A program made the translations under genes and the position numbers. 63,612 nucleotides of DNA from NCBI GenBank assembly GCA_018056765.1, contig JAGPFA010000016.1, positions 1 to 63,612 of the forward strand, written 5' to 3'. The notes beneath the pieces were generated by a model. That model had not been told where the DNA came from and did no database searches. It saw only the letters and a program-made list of their open reading frames with translations. Shown piece by piece: positions 26,020 through 35,636 of the stretch (the stretch's first letter is position 1; each line of letters opens with the position of its first letter). Origin of the DNA: Syntrophaceae bacterium. Its GTDB lineage: Bacteria > Desulfobacterota > Syntrophia > Syntrophales > Smithellaceae.

Positions 26020-27915
26020 ATGGATCATGTCGGCATAAGCGGCGATTTCGACTATCGCGACAAGATTATTTCAACTCAGGATCTTTTAAAAAAAATCAAA
26101 CCCGGCCAGAAGATATTTGTATCCAGTGCAGTGGCCGTACCGGGCAAAACTCTCTCGGCGATTACCGCCTCCAACGCGCCCAATCTACGAGATCTGGAAA
26201 TTATTCAGCTCATTACGCTGGGACAATACCTGTCCCCCAGCGGCGACAACAGACAATACCGTCTCAAGACTTTCAACGTCGGTGAGAGCATCAGCAAGGA
26301 AATTTCGGAAGGCAGAGTCGATTTCATCCCCGCCAACCTCATGGAACTCCCCTATATTTTTTTAAGCGGGGCGGTGGCGGTGGACGTGGCCGTCATCCAG
26401 GTCTCCCCGCCTGCGGAAAACGGCTTTGTCTCGCTGGGAGTAGCCATAGATATCGCCAATATCGTGATCAAACAGGCCTCGCTGGTCATCGCGGAAATAA
26501 ACCCCAATATGCCGACCACCCTGGGCGAGACATTCGTGCATATCAGCAGTTTTCATCATATCGTGGAAAGCGACCTGCCGCTCATCGAGAGGGAAACCAA
26601 GCCCTCTGACGCAACAGTCGATCGGATCGGATGGAACATTTCCAACCTGATCGAGGACGGTTCAACCGTCGTGTTGCACGTCGGACGGATCTTCAGCGCT
26701 CTGGCCGATCATCTGAAGAGTAAAAAAAACCTGGGTATTTTAACCCATGTTATTTCCGACTGGGCGATCGATCTGGTTAAATCAGGAGCTATTTCCCTGC
26801 ATCGAAGCCGTTACAACGGGGGACTCATCACCGGGAGCTACTGCTATGGGAGCCGCGCTCTTTACGACTATGTCGACCGTAATCCCATTTTCGAGTTCTA
26901 TTCGATCGCCACACTGAGCAACCCCTTCCTGATCCGGCGGGTAAAAAGCCTGATCGGCATTATAAACGTCAAGAAAATTGATATTTCCGGTGAATCGGTC
27001 ATTTTTCATTCCGGCGACAATCTGCTTACCGGATATGAAAGTAAGCTGAATTTCGCCGTTGCCGCCACTATCTCCAAAAAGGGGAAAGCGATTGTCGCAC
27101 TCAATTCAATTGACCAGGAGGGCAAAAGCAATATCGTGATCCGCCTCGATGGTAAAAACGACAATCCGCACAGCACTCTGGGTGTCGTTAAATACATCGT
27201 GACCGAATACGGCGTCGCCAATCTTTTTGGCAAGTCCATCCGCGAACGGGTCCTTGCCATGATTGAAATCGCTCACCCGGATCATCGCGAAGATCTGCTG
27301 GCGCAGGCCAAAGCCCTGAATTATGTGTACGCGGATCAGATTTATCTGACCAGACACGCGGCAAACTACCCGTCGGAGCTGGAGACACGTAAATCCCTGA
27401 AAGACGGTCTCGAAATAAAGATCCGCCCCATCAAGCCTTCCGATGAGGACATGATGCGCCGTCTGTTTTATAATTTCTCAGACGAGTCGAAATATTTCCG
27501 TTATTTTGCCAGCAAGCCGGTGATGCCGCATAAGGAAATGCAACCTTACGTCAACATTGATTACCAAAATGTTCTTTCGGTGGTGGCCATTGTTGAAAAA
27601 GGCCGCAACGAAAGAATCATCGCCGAAGCCCGCTATGCCTATGACAAGCACTCCGGAGCCTATGAAACAGCTTTTATCGTCGATGAGGCGTTTCAGGGAA
27701 AAGGAGTTGCCACTTTTATGTTCGACTATCTGGTAAAAATTGCCCGCGACCGTGATATCCGCTGGTTTATCGCTTATGTGTTACCGCGTAATGAAGCCAT
27801 GATGAAAGTTTTTGAACGATCCGGCCTCGAAATTTCACGCTCATTTGAGGGGGGCGCACTTACTTTTCGTTTTGACCTGGCCCAAAAGGAAAATAACGCC
27901 CTTGTGCCCGGCTAA
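26020..27915 (+). CDS. Acetyl-CoA hydrolase/CoA-transferase-like domain fused to GNAT acetyltransferase
   Basis: I prefer ATG 26020 (631 residues); ATG 25984 is possible. Residues 15-440 are a CoA-transferase family I-like double domain: QKIFVSSAVAVPGKTL, INPNMPTTLGE, then NLGILTHVISDWAIDL and later TEYGVANLFGKS, RVLAMIEIAHPDHREDLL. Residues about 455-625 are a GNAT fold with the acetyl-CoA loop DEAFQGKGVATFMF. In 4-hydroxybutyrate CoA-transferase and acetyl-CoA hydrolases the catalytic Glu sits in [HT]-[ST]-E-M at about position 238. Here position 243 is His (T-H-V). The first domain may therefore have lost transfer chemistry and serve as an acyl-CoA sensor for the acetyltransferase. The fusion itself is known in other anaerobes. 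Confidence 0.88.
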   Translation: MDHVGISGDFDYRDKIISTQDLLKKIKPGQKIFVSSAVAVPGKTLSAITASNAPNLRDLEIIQLITLGQYLSPSGDNRQYRLKTFNVGESISKEISEGRVDFIPANLMELPYIFLSGAVAVDVAVIQVSPPAENGFVSLGVAIDIANIVIKQASLVIAEINPNMPTTLGETFVHISSFHHIVESDLPLIERETKPSDATVDRIGWNISNLIEDGSTVVLHVGRIFSALADHLKSKKNLGILTHVISDWAIDLVKSGAISLHRSRYNGGLITGSYCYGSRALYDYVDRNPIFEFYSIATLSNPFLIRRVKSLIGIINVKKIDISGESVIFHSGDNLLTGYESKLNFAVAATISKKGKAIVALNSIDQEGKSNIVIRLDGKNDNPHSTLGVVKYIVTEYGVANLFGKSIRERVLAMIEIAHPDHREDLLAQAKALNYVYADQIYLTRHAANYPSELETRKSLKDGLEIKIRPIKPSDEDMMRRLFYNFSDESKYFRYFASKPVMPHKEMQPYVNIDYQNVLSVVAIVEKGRNERIIAEARYAYDKHSGAYETAFIVDEAFQGKGVATFMFDYLVKIARDRDIRWFIAYVLPRNEAMMKVFERSGLEISRSFEGGALTFRFDLAQKENNALVPG

Positions 27916-28231
27916 ACCTCATAATTTGCGTGCAGGCAAGACCGGCAACGGTAATCTTCCCCCAGCCCTTAATAATATTCGGTTTTAGCCGATATCTTTA
28001 ACAGGACACTTTTTTGCAAAGTCGTTAAACCTATGATTTTGTTAAGGATCAAAAACACAAATCCTGACGCCTTTGTAAAAAGCTCCGCAGAAAGGGTGCT
28101 CAAGCCCCGATGTGTCGGGCAAGCCCGGGCACAGGTCTGAAATACCGGTCCTGGTCGGCACGTCCGGGCCCGGAAGTAAAGAGCATCCGGCATTTTTACG
28201 AGCCGTCAAACATTGAGGAGATGATATCGCT
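27916..28231. other. Intergenic region without recognised gene
   Basis: This region spans 316 nt upstream of the PAS kinase. Small hairpins are present (for example CCGA-TGTG-TCGG near 28108). I compared it with the c-di-GMP-I (GEMM) riboswitch pattern and did not find the conserved core. A GAGGAG ribosome site for the kinase is at 28217-28222. Confidence 0.4.
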
Positions 28232-31066
28232 ATGTCGCCACAAAAAAAATCAGCCGCCAGGCCGGCAGGCAAAAAGGCTGCCCGGAAGGTCACCCCGAGC
28301 GTTTCCGCCAAAAAACCAGCCAAAAAAACATCCGGGACAGTAAAGAAAAAAACCAGCCCTCCTCTTCAGGATATGATTGACGCGGTAGGAGCCGGTTTTT
28401 ACATCCTGAAAGCGGGCAAGTTCGCTTCTGTAAGCCCTCTGTATGAAAAGATGACCGGCTATCCCGCCTCGGAACTTGTCGGTTCTCACCTGCTGGACTA
28501 CATACATCCGGATGACCGATCGGCCGTACGCCAAAAAAAGCTGAAAAAACACCGAGGCATAAGCAGCGAACCGTTTGAGTACCGTTTTATCCGCAAAGAC
28601 GGTGAAACTGCATGGTTTATGGAAATGTCCGGCCCGGCCGCCCGTGATGAGGCCGCGGGCCTGATGGGCAGCGTAATGGATGTGACCGATCTCAAGCCCA
28701 CCGGTGAACACTCGGCGCTTCTGCACGACAGATACAGAGCCGTCTTGCAGGAGATGGGAGAGAGCTATTATGAGACAGATCTGCAGGGAAACCTGACATT
28801 CGTCAATGACCGGCTGGCCCGCACACTGGGTTATTCACGTAAAGAACTTTTGGGCATGAATTACCACGGCTACTGCGACCGAAAAACAGCCGGCAAAATG
28901 GAAAACGTGAGCCGCCGTCTGCATAAAATCGGCAAACCTTTTTCTTACTTTGAGGGCACTTACATAAGGAAGGACGGAGCCGCAAGTCATGCTGAAATTT
29001 CCGGGGCGCTCATACGCGATGCGCTGGAGGTACCGGTCGGTTTTCGCTTTATATCGCGCGACATCACAAAACGGAAGCTTGAGGAAGATACACGTCGGCA
29101 AAAAGATGAACGCTACAAAAAAATTCTTGAAAACATGAGCGATGCCTACTTTGAGAATGATCTGGCCGGCCGGCTCATCTTTGTAAATGACATGGTCTTT
29201 AAATTTCTCGGATACAACCGGGAAGAGCTGATCGGTATGAATTATAGTGTGTTACAAGATGAGGCAGGCGTAAAAAAATCGTATGCAGCCTATAATCAAC
29301 TCTTCAGGACAGGCGAGCCGGTCAGGGCTCTGGAATCGGAATTCATACGAAAAGACGGATCGCGGGGAATCTTCGAGCTGAATGTAGATCTGATCAGGGA
29401 CGTAAAAGGCGCGCCGGTTGGTTTCCGCGGTGTATGCAGGGACATTACCGAGCGCAAGCGCATAGAAGGTGAGTTGCGCAAGAGTGAAGAGCGCTACCGG
29501 ACGATTTTGGAGGACATGGACGAAGGATACTCGGAGCTGGATATGGAAGGAAACTGGACCTATGCCAATAACGCAGCCGCCAGAAATATCGGCTACAAGC
29601 GCGAGGAACTCATCGGCATGAACTTCAGGCAGCTAACCGACGAACCTACGGCAAAAAAGATTATTCATCTTTTTGACGATCTTTACCGGACGGGAAAGCC
29701 TTTTAAAGGTGAAGAAGTGCTGATTATTTCCCGGGAGGGCGTAAACGTCATCCATGAAATTTCCGGAGCTCTCATCCTCGATGAGAAGAAAAAACCATCA
29801 GGTTTCCGCGTGCTTTCACGTGATATCACTTCGCGCAAATGGGCGGAGGAGGCGCTGCTGCAGAGCGAAGCCAAATATATGAGCATTATAGAGAGTATCG
29901 ACGCTGCCTTTTTCGAGACAGACCTCGCCGGTGCGATCACTTTTGCCAATGATGAAGCCTGCCGCGTTATGGGTTACACCCGCGATGAGCTTTTGCGGAT
30001 GTCCAATACTCAACTTCAGGATGACGAGCATGGCCGCAAGACCCACGAGGCCTTCACCCAGGTATACAAAACAGGCCGGACGGTCAAAAACTTTCATTAT
30101 CAGGTGCTGCGCAAAGATGGTGTAAGAGCCGACTATGAATTATCCATTTCGCTCATAAGAGACGCCTCGGGGAAGCCAGTGGGTTTCCGCGCCCTTTCAT
30201 TTGATGTAACGCAGAAGAAAAAAGCCGAGGAGCTGATCCGCAAATCGGAACAGGCACTGCGCGAATACTCCGAAAAGCTTGAGCAGAACGTCAAGGAGCG
30301 CACCGCCGAGCTGGAAAAGGCAAAAATTGCCGCGGAAACCTCCAGCCGTGCCAAGTCGGACTTCATGGCCGGAATCAGCCATAAATTTCAGACACCGCTC
30401 AACGCTGTGATCGGCTTCAGCAAAGTCTTACAGGACCGCATGTTCGGCGAACTCAACGAGAAGCAGGATGAGTTTCTCCGCTATATTGCCGACGCAGGCA
30501 AAAGCTTGAGCGGCATCATCACGGAAATCCTCGAAGTTTCCCACCTGTCGTCCGGAGGCATAACTTTGGACCTGTCTTGTTTCCCTCTGTCAGAAATTCT
30601 GATCCGAGAAGGCAGGATGCTCGACAAACAGATAAAAGAAAAAAACCAGACATTCACCGTCAATATACAGCCGGAAGCAAATATCCGTATCGAGGCGGAT
30701 GAACAGAAAATAACGCAGGTTGTTTTCCATCTATTGAGCAATGCGGTCAAATACACGCCTCCGGGCGGGAAGATAGATGCGAAGATTTTTCTCTCCAAAG
30801 ATCCATCTTCCGGCCGCGACGGTGTCAGCGTTTCCATTGAGGATACAGGGACAGGAATTAAGGAGGAAGATATGACGCGCCTCTTTCAAGCATTCGGCAC
30901 ACTGAAATCTCCTTACACACTCCCGGGAGAAGGTATCGGTATGGGGCTGACGCTGGCCAAACAATTGGTGGAAATGCACGGCGGAAGCATTCATGTAGAA
31001 AGTGAATTCGGCCGCGGCAGCTGTTTTACTGTTTTTCTGCCGCTCCGACAGAAGCGTCAGGAGTAA
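28232..31066 (+). CDS. Soluble histidine kinase with five PAS domains and a lysine-rich N-terminal tail
   Basis: The protein has 944 residues. Residues 1-45 are very basic and Lys/Ala/Pro/Thr rich (repeats of AKKPAKK type), like histone H1 tails. Five PAS/PAC units follow at about 47-155, 165-285, 290-410, 415-535 and 540-660, each ending in an RDIT- or DVT-like motif. A coiled coil leads to HisKA, with phospho-acceptor His717 in ISHKFQTPLNAVIGFS, and HATPase with the N box HLLSNAVKYTPPGG and G boxes EDTGTGI and GIGMGLTLAK. There is no membrane segment. It is followed by an HD-GYP response regulator starting 11 nt after its stop, a likely partner. The basic tail may bind nucleic acid or membrane lipids; this is inference. 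Confidence 0.92.
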   Translation: MSPQKKSAARPAGKKAARKVTPSVSAKKPAKKTSGTVKKKTSPPLQDMIDAVGAGFYILKAGKFASVSPLYEKMTGYPASELVGSHLLDYIHPDDRSAVRQKKLKKHRGISSEPFEYRFIRKDGETAWFMEMSGPAARDEAAGLMGSVMDVTDLKPTGEHSALLHDRYRAVLQEMGESYYETDLQGNLTFVNDRLARTLGYSRKELLGMNYHGYCDRKTAGKMENVSRRLHKIGKPFSYFEGTYIRKDGAASHAEISGALIRDALEVPVGFRFISRDITKRKLEEDTRRQKDERYKKILENMSDAYFENDLAGRLIFVNDMVFKFLGYNREELIGMNYSVLQDEAGVKKSYAAYNQLFRTGEPVRALESEFIRKDGSRGIFELNVDLIRDVKGAPVGFRGVCRDITERKRIEGELRKSEERYRTILEDMDEGYSELDMEGNWTYANNAAARNIGYKREELIGMNFRQLTDEPTAKKIIHLFDDLYRTGKPFKGEEVLIISREGVNVIHEISGALILDEKKKPSGFRVLSRDITSRKWAEEALLQSEAKYMSIIESIDAAFFETDLAGAITFANDEACRVMGYTRDELLRMSNTQLQDDEHGRKTHEAFTQVYKTGRTVKNFHYQVLRKDGVRADYELSISLIRDASGKPVGFRALSFDVTQKKKAEELIRKSEQALREYSEKLEQNVKERTAELEKAKIAAETSSRAKSDFMAGISHKFQTPLNAVIGFSKVLQDRMFGELNEKQDEFLRYIADAGKSLSGIITEILEVSHLSSGGITLDLSCFPLSEILIREGRMLDKQIKEKNQTFTVNIQPEANIRIEADEQKITQVVFHLLSNAVKYTPPGGKIDAKIFLSKDPSSGRDGVSVSIEDTGTGIKEEDMTRLFQAFGTLKSPYTLPGEGIGMGLTLAKQLVEMHGGSIHVESEFGRGSCFTVFLPLRQKRQE

Positions 31067-31076
31067 TCAGGCGGGC

Positions 31077-32627
31077 ATGTCGGCTATGAATCAATCCGAT
31101 CAGCAATCAATTCTGATAAGGCAACCGCAGATTCTGTGCGTGGAGGGCGACGCGGCGGGCCTTGCTCTCCTGGAGGCTGTATTTACTCCCCGCGGCTATG
31201 GCGTGGTTCCAGCCGGCACAGGTCTCCAGGCGCTGGAAATTCTCAGCAAACAGTCGGTTGACCTGATTCTGATGGACGCGATTTTGCCGGGAACCGACGG
31301 ATTTACAATTTGTGCACGCATCAGAGACATCGAACGCTTGCGCGATATTCCCGTTATCATGATGTCCGCCCTGAAATCGCGTGAAGATCTTTTAAGAGGT
31401 CTCGAAGCAGGCGCCGATCATTACCTGTTCAAACCACTCGATCATGATGAAATGATCGCCCGCGTGAGGCTGCTGATCGGACGAAAAAAAAGACGCGACA
31501 CCTTCGATAATCTCCAGCGGGACATGAATACGATCACGGTGCTGGAGGAGAAAACACTGGACTCTTTTTCTCCGTCTCACTTTGATTTTCAGCCGCAATT
31601 CGAAAGGATAATCGTGTTGTTGCTGAGACGAACAACCGATATTCTTGATAAACCCAGGGTTCTCATTGCGGGACTTCTGACCGGAGATGACAAAGCACGT
31701 TGGAACCAGTACGAATACGCATTTCAGGACTTCAGCCGGATGAAGCTTGCATACGATCCCCTCGCCGGGGTCGATGCTGCGCAGCCGGGAGGACAAAAGA
31801 TTTTTTTTCTCAACAATGAATCAACGGTGCTGTCAACGAAAATAATACTGAGGAACCTCCGGGCAAGAAATGTAACGGTGGAAAACGGTATTTGTTACCT
31901 TAGTCAGGACCTTTGTCTGATGGCCCTCAATTATGGACAGGAAATCGGCGTCAATGAACTGAATTTCTTTCGTCATATCTGTGTACAAAGCCGCCTTCTC
32001 CATACTCTTTCCGGCATGCGGAACATCGCCAAAGCATTCGATTACGGAATTTACGCGCTGTCACGCACGGCGGAGGCAGTAGATGACGAGGGGGGCAACC
32101 ACATGAATCGCGTTGGTGAGTACTGCGGAATCATTGCCGAGCGCATAGGGTTGAAAGAAGATTTTATCAGGACAATCAGTCTGCAGGCCATTCTCCACGA
32201 TATCGGAAAGATCTATATTCCGGCGCATATTCTCAAAAAAAAGGAGCCGCTGACGGCGGAAGAAACCATTGAATTCAGAAAACATACATTTTGGGGCGCG
32301 AAAATCATCGGCGGACATCCTTACATGCGCGTAGCACAGATGATTGCCCTCAACCACCACGAAAGATGGGACGGCACCGGTTATCCCCGCGGTCTCAGGG
32401 GAGATGCTATTCCCATAGAGGCCAGAATAGCCGCCCTTGCCAACCAGTACGACGCTTTGCGGATGACACGTCCCTACAAGCAGGGAATCGATCATGCCAC
32501 CGTCACCAAAATCCTCAATCAGGGTAATGAGCGCATCCGGCCGCATCATTTTGACCCGCAGGTGCTGCGCGCCTACCGGGAAACCGCCTTTTTATTTGAA
32601 GAAACTTACGAACGGCGCAAAGGATAA
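31077..32627 (+). CDS. Response regulator with HD-GYP c-di-GMP phosphodiesterase-like output
   Basis: The start is at ATG 31077 (516 residues), 11 nt after the PAS kinase stop, with AGGAG/AGGCGGG upstream. The receiver is at about 18-135: acidic residues in CVEGD, acceptor Asp in LILMDAILPGTDG, Lys in LFKPLD. A middle region (140-330) of unknown fold follows, then the HD-GYP domain (about 340-510) with QAILHDIGKIYIP, the HHERWDGTGYPRGLRGD signature and ARIAALANQYDALR. All metal-binding HD residues and the GYP loop are intact, so c-di-GMP hydrolysis is expected. The pairing with the kinase is inferred from adjacency. Confidence 0.93.
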   Translation: MSAMNQSDQQSILIRQPQILCVEGDAAGLALLEAVFTPRGYGVVPAGTGLQALEILSKQSVDLILMDAILPGTDGFTICARIRDIERLRDIPVIMMSALKSREDLLRGLEAGADHYLFKPLDHDEMIARVRLLIGRKKRRDTFDNLQRDMNTITVLEEKTLDSFSPSHFDFQPQFERIIVLLLRRTTDILDKPRVLIAGLLTGDDKARWNQYEYAFQDFSRMKLAYDPLAGVDAAQPGGQKIFFLNNESTVLSTKIILRNLRARNVTVENGICYLSQDLCLMALNYGQEIGVNELNFFRHICVQSRLLHTLSGMRNIAKAFDYGIYALSRTAEAVDDEGGNHMNRVGEYCGIIAERIGLKEDFIRTISLQAILHDIGKIYIPAHILKKKEPLTAEETIEFRKHTFWGAKIIGGHPYMRVAQMIALNHHERWDGTGYPRGLRGDAIPIEARIAALANQYDALRMTRPYKQGIDHATVTKILNQGNERIRPHHFDPQVLRAYRETAFLFEETYERRKG

Positions 32628-32757
32628 GCAGGCGGTACCGGTATTTCAGCACATTGACCCGCGGCAGATGATCTTAATGTAAGACGGCACATAAAACATC
32701 CTTCAGGCAGGTACCATGAGGGAGACAGCCGCCGCGAGGAGTACCGACGCCGCCTGA

Positions 32758-32776
32758 GAACCGGCAAAGCCGGTTC
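32758..32776. other. Perfect 8-bp hairpin after the HD-GYP gene
   Basis: GAACCGGC-AAA-GCCGGTTC lies between the convergent ends of the HD-GYP gene and the minus-strand gene at 32816. There is no T-run, so it is not a classical intrinsic terminator, but it may end or stabilise transcripts. Confidence 0.5.
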
Positions 32777-32815
32777 AGCCTGCCTCTCCGGCGCGACACG
32801 AGCACTCAATCGTGA

Positions 32816-33334
32816 TCAGTCAATGGTAATTAACCACTGGCAGGAAATCTCTTCGGGAACCCCCTCGGGTCTTTCATCGGGCGGTGTGAAGACCCGTTCC
32901 ACCCTGGCTGACGGATCGACGGCCGCGAAAAAACCCTGACGAAGCCTGAGCCCCCCGTCTCCGCAGGGATAGTATTCCACGCCCCATTTCTTGGCCGCCC
33001 TCTGAGCTGAGCAGCCGGCGGTCCTCATGGAAATTTTATTGTCGGATATTTTAGTAAGCTTTATATCTTCAAAAGCACACCAGTGTGAGTGACGGACAAA
33101 CTCCAGCAAGCGGTCCACGCCCGTGAGCGGCTCTTGGATGACTCTGGCCAGCCGTTTGGCCTCGTAGGCACCGAACTCTCCGCTGAGCGCCAGGAATTCT
33201 TCACTTTTGGCTTTTTCCGGGCAATGTTGTTTCAGCCATTCTTCCATCAGAAACCACATGTAGTTGAAGCCGGTCAACAGCTCCAACATGACTTCATGGA
33301 CCCTCTCCTTACTCCAGTTTTCGATGTCGAACAT
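32816..33334 (-). CDS. Conserved hypothetical protein with Cys-containing C-terminal domain
   Basis: The start is at ATG 33334, with AGGAAG upstream, giving 172 residues. Residues 1-75 are helical (VHEVMLELLTGFNYMWFLMEEW). Residues 75-172 look like an alpha/beta domain with TAGCSAQRAAKKWG, EYYPCGDGGLRLRQGFFA and the C-terminal strand ISCQWLITID. The spacing of GCSAQ and YPC resembles small L-2-amino-thiazoline-hydrolase-like or DUF6125-type proteins seen in anaerobes, but I cannot confirm it. No signal peptide. It is isolated, followed upstream by about 1 kb of repeat-rich intergenic DNA. Confidence 0.7.
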   Translation of the reverse strand: MFDIENWSKERVHEVMLELLTGFNYMWFLMEEWLKQHCPEKAKSEEFLALSGEFGAYEAKRLARVIQEPLTGVDRLLEFVRHSHWCAFEDIKLTKISDNKISMRTAGCSAQRAAKKWGVEYYPCGDGGLRLRQGFFAAVDPSARVERVFTPPDERPEGVPEEISCQWLITID

Positions 33335-33506
33335 ACCTGTCACTTCCTTTCCGGTTTTTACCGAGCGGCAATAGGCGCTCATTGCTGCACACAAACATAC
33401 GGCACAGGCAAAGATCCGTCAAGGCTGTTTTGCCCGTGAGTGAAAAAGAAAGGCAAGAAGCTCGTAACTCATGGATCATGGCTCGTAACGATCCGCTCCG
33501 CAGGGC

Positions 33507-33605
33507 GGAGAGTCAGCAGATTAGATGATTAGAAGTTTAGATGATTAGAGGATTAGAGGATTTAAGGGTTAGATGAATGGTGGCTGCGATTAGCTCGTGG
33601 CTCGC
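33507..33605 (+). repeat. GATTAGA-type block, copy 1 (direct repeat of 33923-33997)
   Basis: Begins GGAGAGTCAGCAGATTAGAT and ends GATTAGCTCGTGGCTCGC, with several GATTAGA(A/G) units between. The second copy at 33923-33997 has the same two ends but about 24 fewer bases of internal units, as expected from slippage. Confidence 0.85.
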
Positions 33606-33922
33606 CGTTCATGGTTCGACAGGCTCACCACGAACGGTCTGTAAAAGCTCACCACGAACGGTAATAAAACACGAAGGGCACCCTTCGTGTCCCCTGCCGG
33701 AGACTGTGTCGCAATCGTTAAAATCCGTCAACATCGTCATACCGGCCCGCGCGAAATCGGGGGGCCGGTATCCAGAAAATAATGTGCAAATAGCTAGTGG
33801 TTCACCGTTCGCCGGGATCTCTAAACTTAAGCTTTTCATCCTCCCCCTGCCCCCTCCGAGAGGGGGACATCAGAGGTTCGTTTCTTGTTTAATTCTTTTT
33901 GTCCTCTTCGTGTCTCCCGGTC

Positions 33923-33997
33923 GGAGAGTCAGCAGATTAGATGATTAGAGGATTTGAGGGGTAGATGAATGGTGGCTGCGATTAGCTCGTGGCTCGC
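33923..33997 (+). repeat. GATTAGA-type block, copy 2
   Basis: Shares its left 25 bases and right 36 bases almost exactly with 33507-33605. The internal simple-repeat part is contracted. Confidence 0.85.
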
Positions 33998-34040
33998 AGC
34001 AAATAGCTCATAATTCGTGGCCAGTATTCCTCATAGCCGG

Positions 34041-34131
34041 TATCCTTCATCCTTTATCCTTTATCCTTTATCCTTTATCCTTTAGCCTTTAGCCTTTAGC
34101 CTTTATCCTCTATCCTCTATCCTCTAACCCT
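34041..34131 (-). repeat. Heptad tandem array, 13 units, minus orientation
   Basis: Plus-strand units are TATCCTT, CATCCTT, four TATCCTT, three TAGCCTT, three TATCCTC and TAACCCT. The reverse complement gives AGGATAA/AGGCTAA-type units, the same family as 4774-4836. On the minus strand the order of neighbouring elements is not identical to the 4.8-kb site, but both have the CTTCGACA element nearby. Confidence 0.9.
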
Positions 34132-34359
34132 CCAACCTTCCGGTCGCTGAGCCTGTCGAAGCGTCCTTTGGCCTCTTCTCCGCAAAGCTGTCAGTACGAG
34201 CGGCTGTTATCTCAGGCCAAGGATGCGGCCCGGCTCGGGCATCTTTTTGTGGCATTATTTTAAAAACGTGTGTATTTATACTCTGCATGTCCGCACCTGG
34301 CAGACAGTCAGGATAAGGAAAAAATGATTATGTAAAAAAACGCCAAACGGAGGGAGCTG

Positions 34360-35436
34360 GTGCCGGTAAAATTAGAGCCGGATAAAATTCCGGTTGTTTT
34401 GCTCTACAATGTAGATCCCGGCTGGACAAAAGACGAACAGGATGAGGTCATCCGCCAGTCCCGCCATTTGCGCACCGCCCTGATGAAAGAAGGACACACG
34501 GTTTTTGCCGCCTGCGTAACCGATGACGATATCGCCTCTTGTCTGAGACCGTTCAACCCATCCGAATATGTGGTCTTCAACTGGTGCGAAGAACTGCCAG
34601 GCATCGGGCACAGTGAATGGCTGGTGGCAAAAAAACTGGAGCAGCTGGGTTTTATCTTCACCGGCGCTGATGCGGAAACACTGGCGCTGGCGCAGGACAA
34701 ATTTCAGGTAAAAAAGATTCTCGATAACGGCGGAATTCCCACCCCTGTCTGGAGCGTATTTCATCGTACAAATGACATAGTATGGAACAGATTCCCCGCC
34801 ATCGTCAAACCGGCACGCGAACATTGCTCCGCGGGAATTACCCGCGACTCAGTCGTGCTTGATAAAACGGAGCTCCAAGAACGTGTTTTGTATGTCCTGG
34901 ATACGTACCGGCAGCCGGCGCTGGTAGAGGATTTCATCGACGGACGCGAGTTCAGGGTGTCCGTCTGGGGAAACGAAAATCTGACCATGCCGCCGGTAGC
35001 GGAAATGGATTTCTCTTTTTTCAAAAACATCAAAGACCGGCTCTGTACGCAGGATGCCAAATTCCATCCCGGCTCTGTGCATTATGAAAAAATCGAAACG
35101 CTGCTCCCCGCCCCCTTAAGCGCCGCACAGGCGGGCGAGCTTGGCAGGATATGCTGCGATGCCTATCGTGCGCTCGGCTGCCGCGACTACGCCCGGATGG
35201 ACGTGCGCCTCAAAAACGATATTTTCCACGTGCTGGATGTAAATCCCAACGCCGACATCAGCCACGATGCCAGCATGGCCTGCGCCGCCGAAAAAGCGGG
35301 CATTTCTTACGGCCGGATGGGAAGTCTCTTTGTAAGATATGCTGCGGGCAGACATCCGGTGTTCGGTAAAAAACGCTCCCGGCGCAAACAGACAGGTCTC
35401 GACGATCTTTTTTTGCCGGCAGCCTCCGGCACTTGA
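34360..35436 (+). CDS. ATP-grasp ligase, D-alanine-D-alanine ligase-like
   Basis: The protein has 358 residues from GTG 34360, with a GGAGGGAG site upstream. Domain order is that of Ddl: N-terminal pre-ATP-grasp (VVLLYNVDPGW, then VFNWCEELPG, GFIFTGADAETLALAQDKFQVKKIL), then ATP-grasp with FPAIVKPAREHCSAGI, LVEDFIDGREFRVSVWG, and a C-terminal metal site YARMDVRL and LDVNPNADISHDAS. The serine and tyrosine of true Ddl active sites are not obvious, so this is a Ddl-like enzyme that may ligate other amino acids or peptides. It is not next to mur genes. Confidence 0.85.
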   Translation: MPVKLEPDKIPVVLLYNVDPGWTKDEQDEVIRQSRHLRTALMKEGHTVFAACVTDDDIASCLRPFNPSEYVVFNWCEELPGIGHSEWLVAKKLEQLGFIFTGADAETLALAQDKFQVKKILDNGGIPTPVWSVFHRTNDIVWNRFPAIVKPAREHCSAGITRDSVVLDKTELQERVLYVLDTYRQPALVEDFIDGREFRVSVWGNENLTMPPVAEMDFSFFKNIKDRLCTQDAKFHPGSVHYEKIETLLPAPLSAAQAGELGRICCDAYRALGCRDYARMDVRLKNDIFHVLDVNPNADISHDASMACAAEKAGISYGRMGSLFVRYAAGRHPVFGKKRSRRKQTGLDDLFLPAASGT

Positions 35437-35636
35437 GTAAAATAAGATCAGAGCCGAAATCCTCAAACAGCTCACGAGCAGCTCCGTCGCTCAGGCAAGC
35501 CTCGCGCAACCATCGCTTGAAGTACAGTACGCATTGCTAAATGCGATATGACGGGCGGGGCGAAAATATTTTCCACTTCTTTTTTAAAGATGATATAACG
35601 GCGCTCGTTGAAAAGAACAACACCGGAGGGCGGATT

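Larger units (their letters stand above)
33335..34359. other. 1-kb gene-free region composed of dispersed repeats
   Basis: No credible gene is present. Contents in order: a GATTAGATGATTAGA-type block (33507-33605), paired GCTCACCACGAACGGT units (about 33624-33662), an unstructured stretch, a second shortened copy of the first block (33923-33997), a heptad array (34041-34131), and a GGTCGCTGAGCCTGTCGAAGCG element (34142-34163). The GGAGGGAG ribosome site of the ATP-grasp gene closes it. Confidence 0.75.

Noticed and set aside
27960..28230. Possible c-di-GMP riboswitch before the PAS kinase
   Set aside because: Only small hairpins are seen; the conserved GEMM core is absent.
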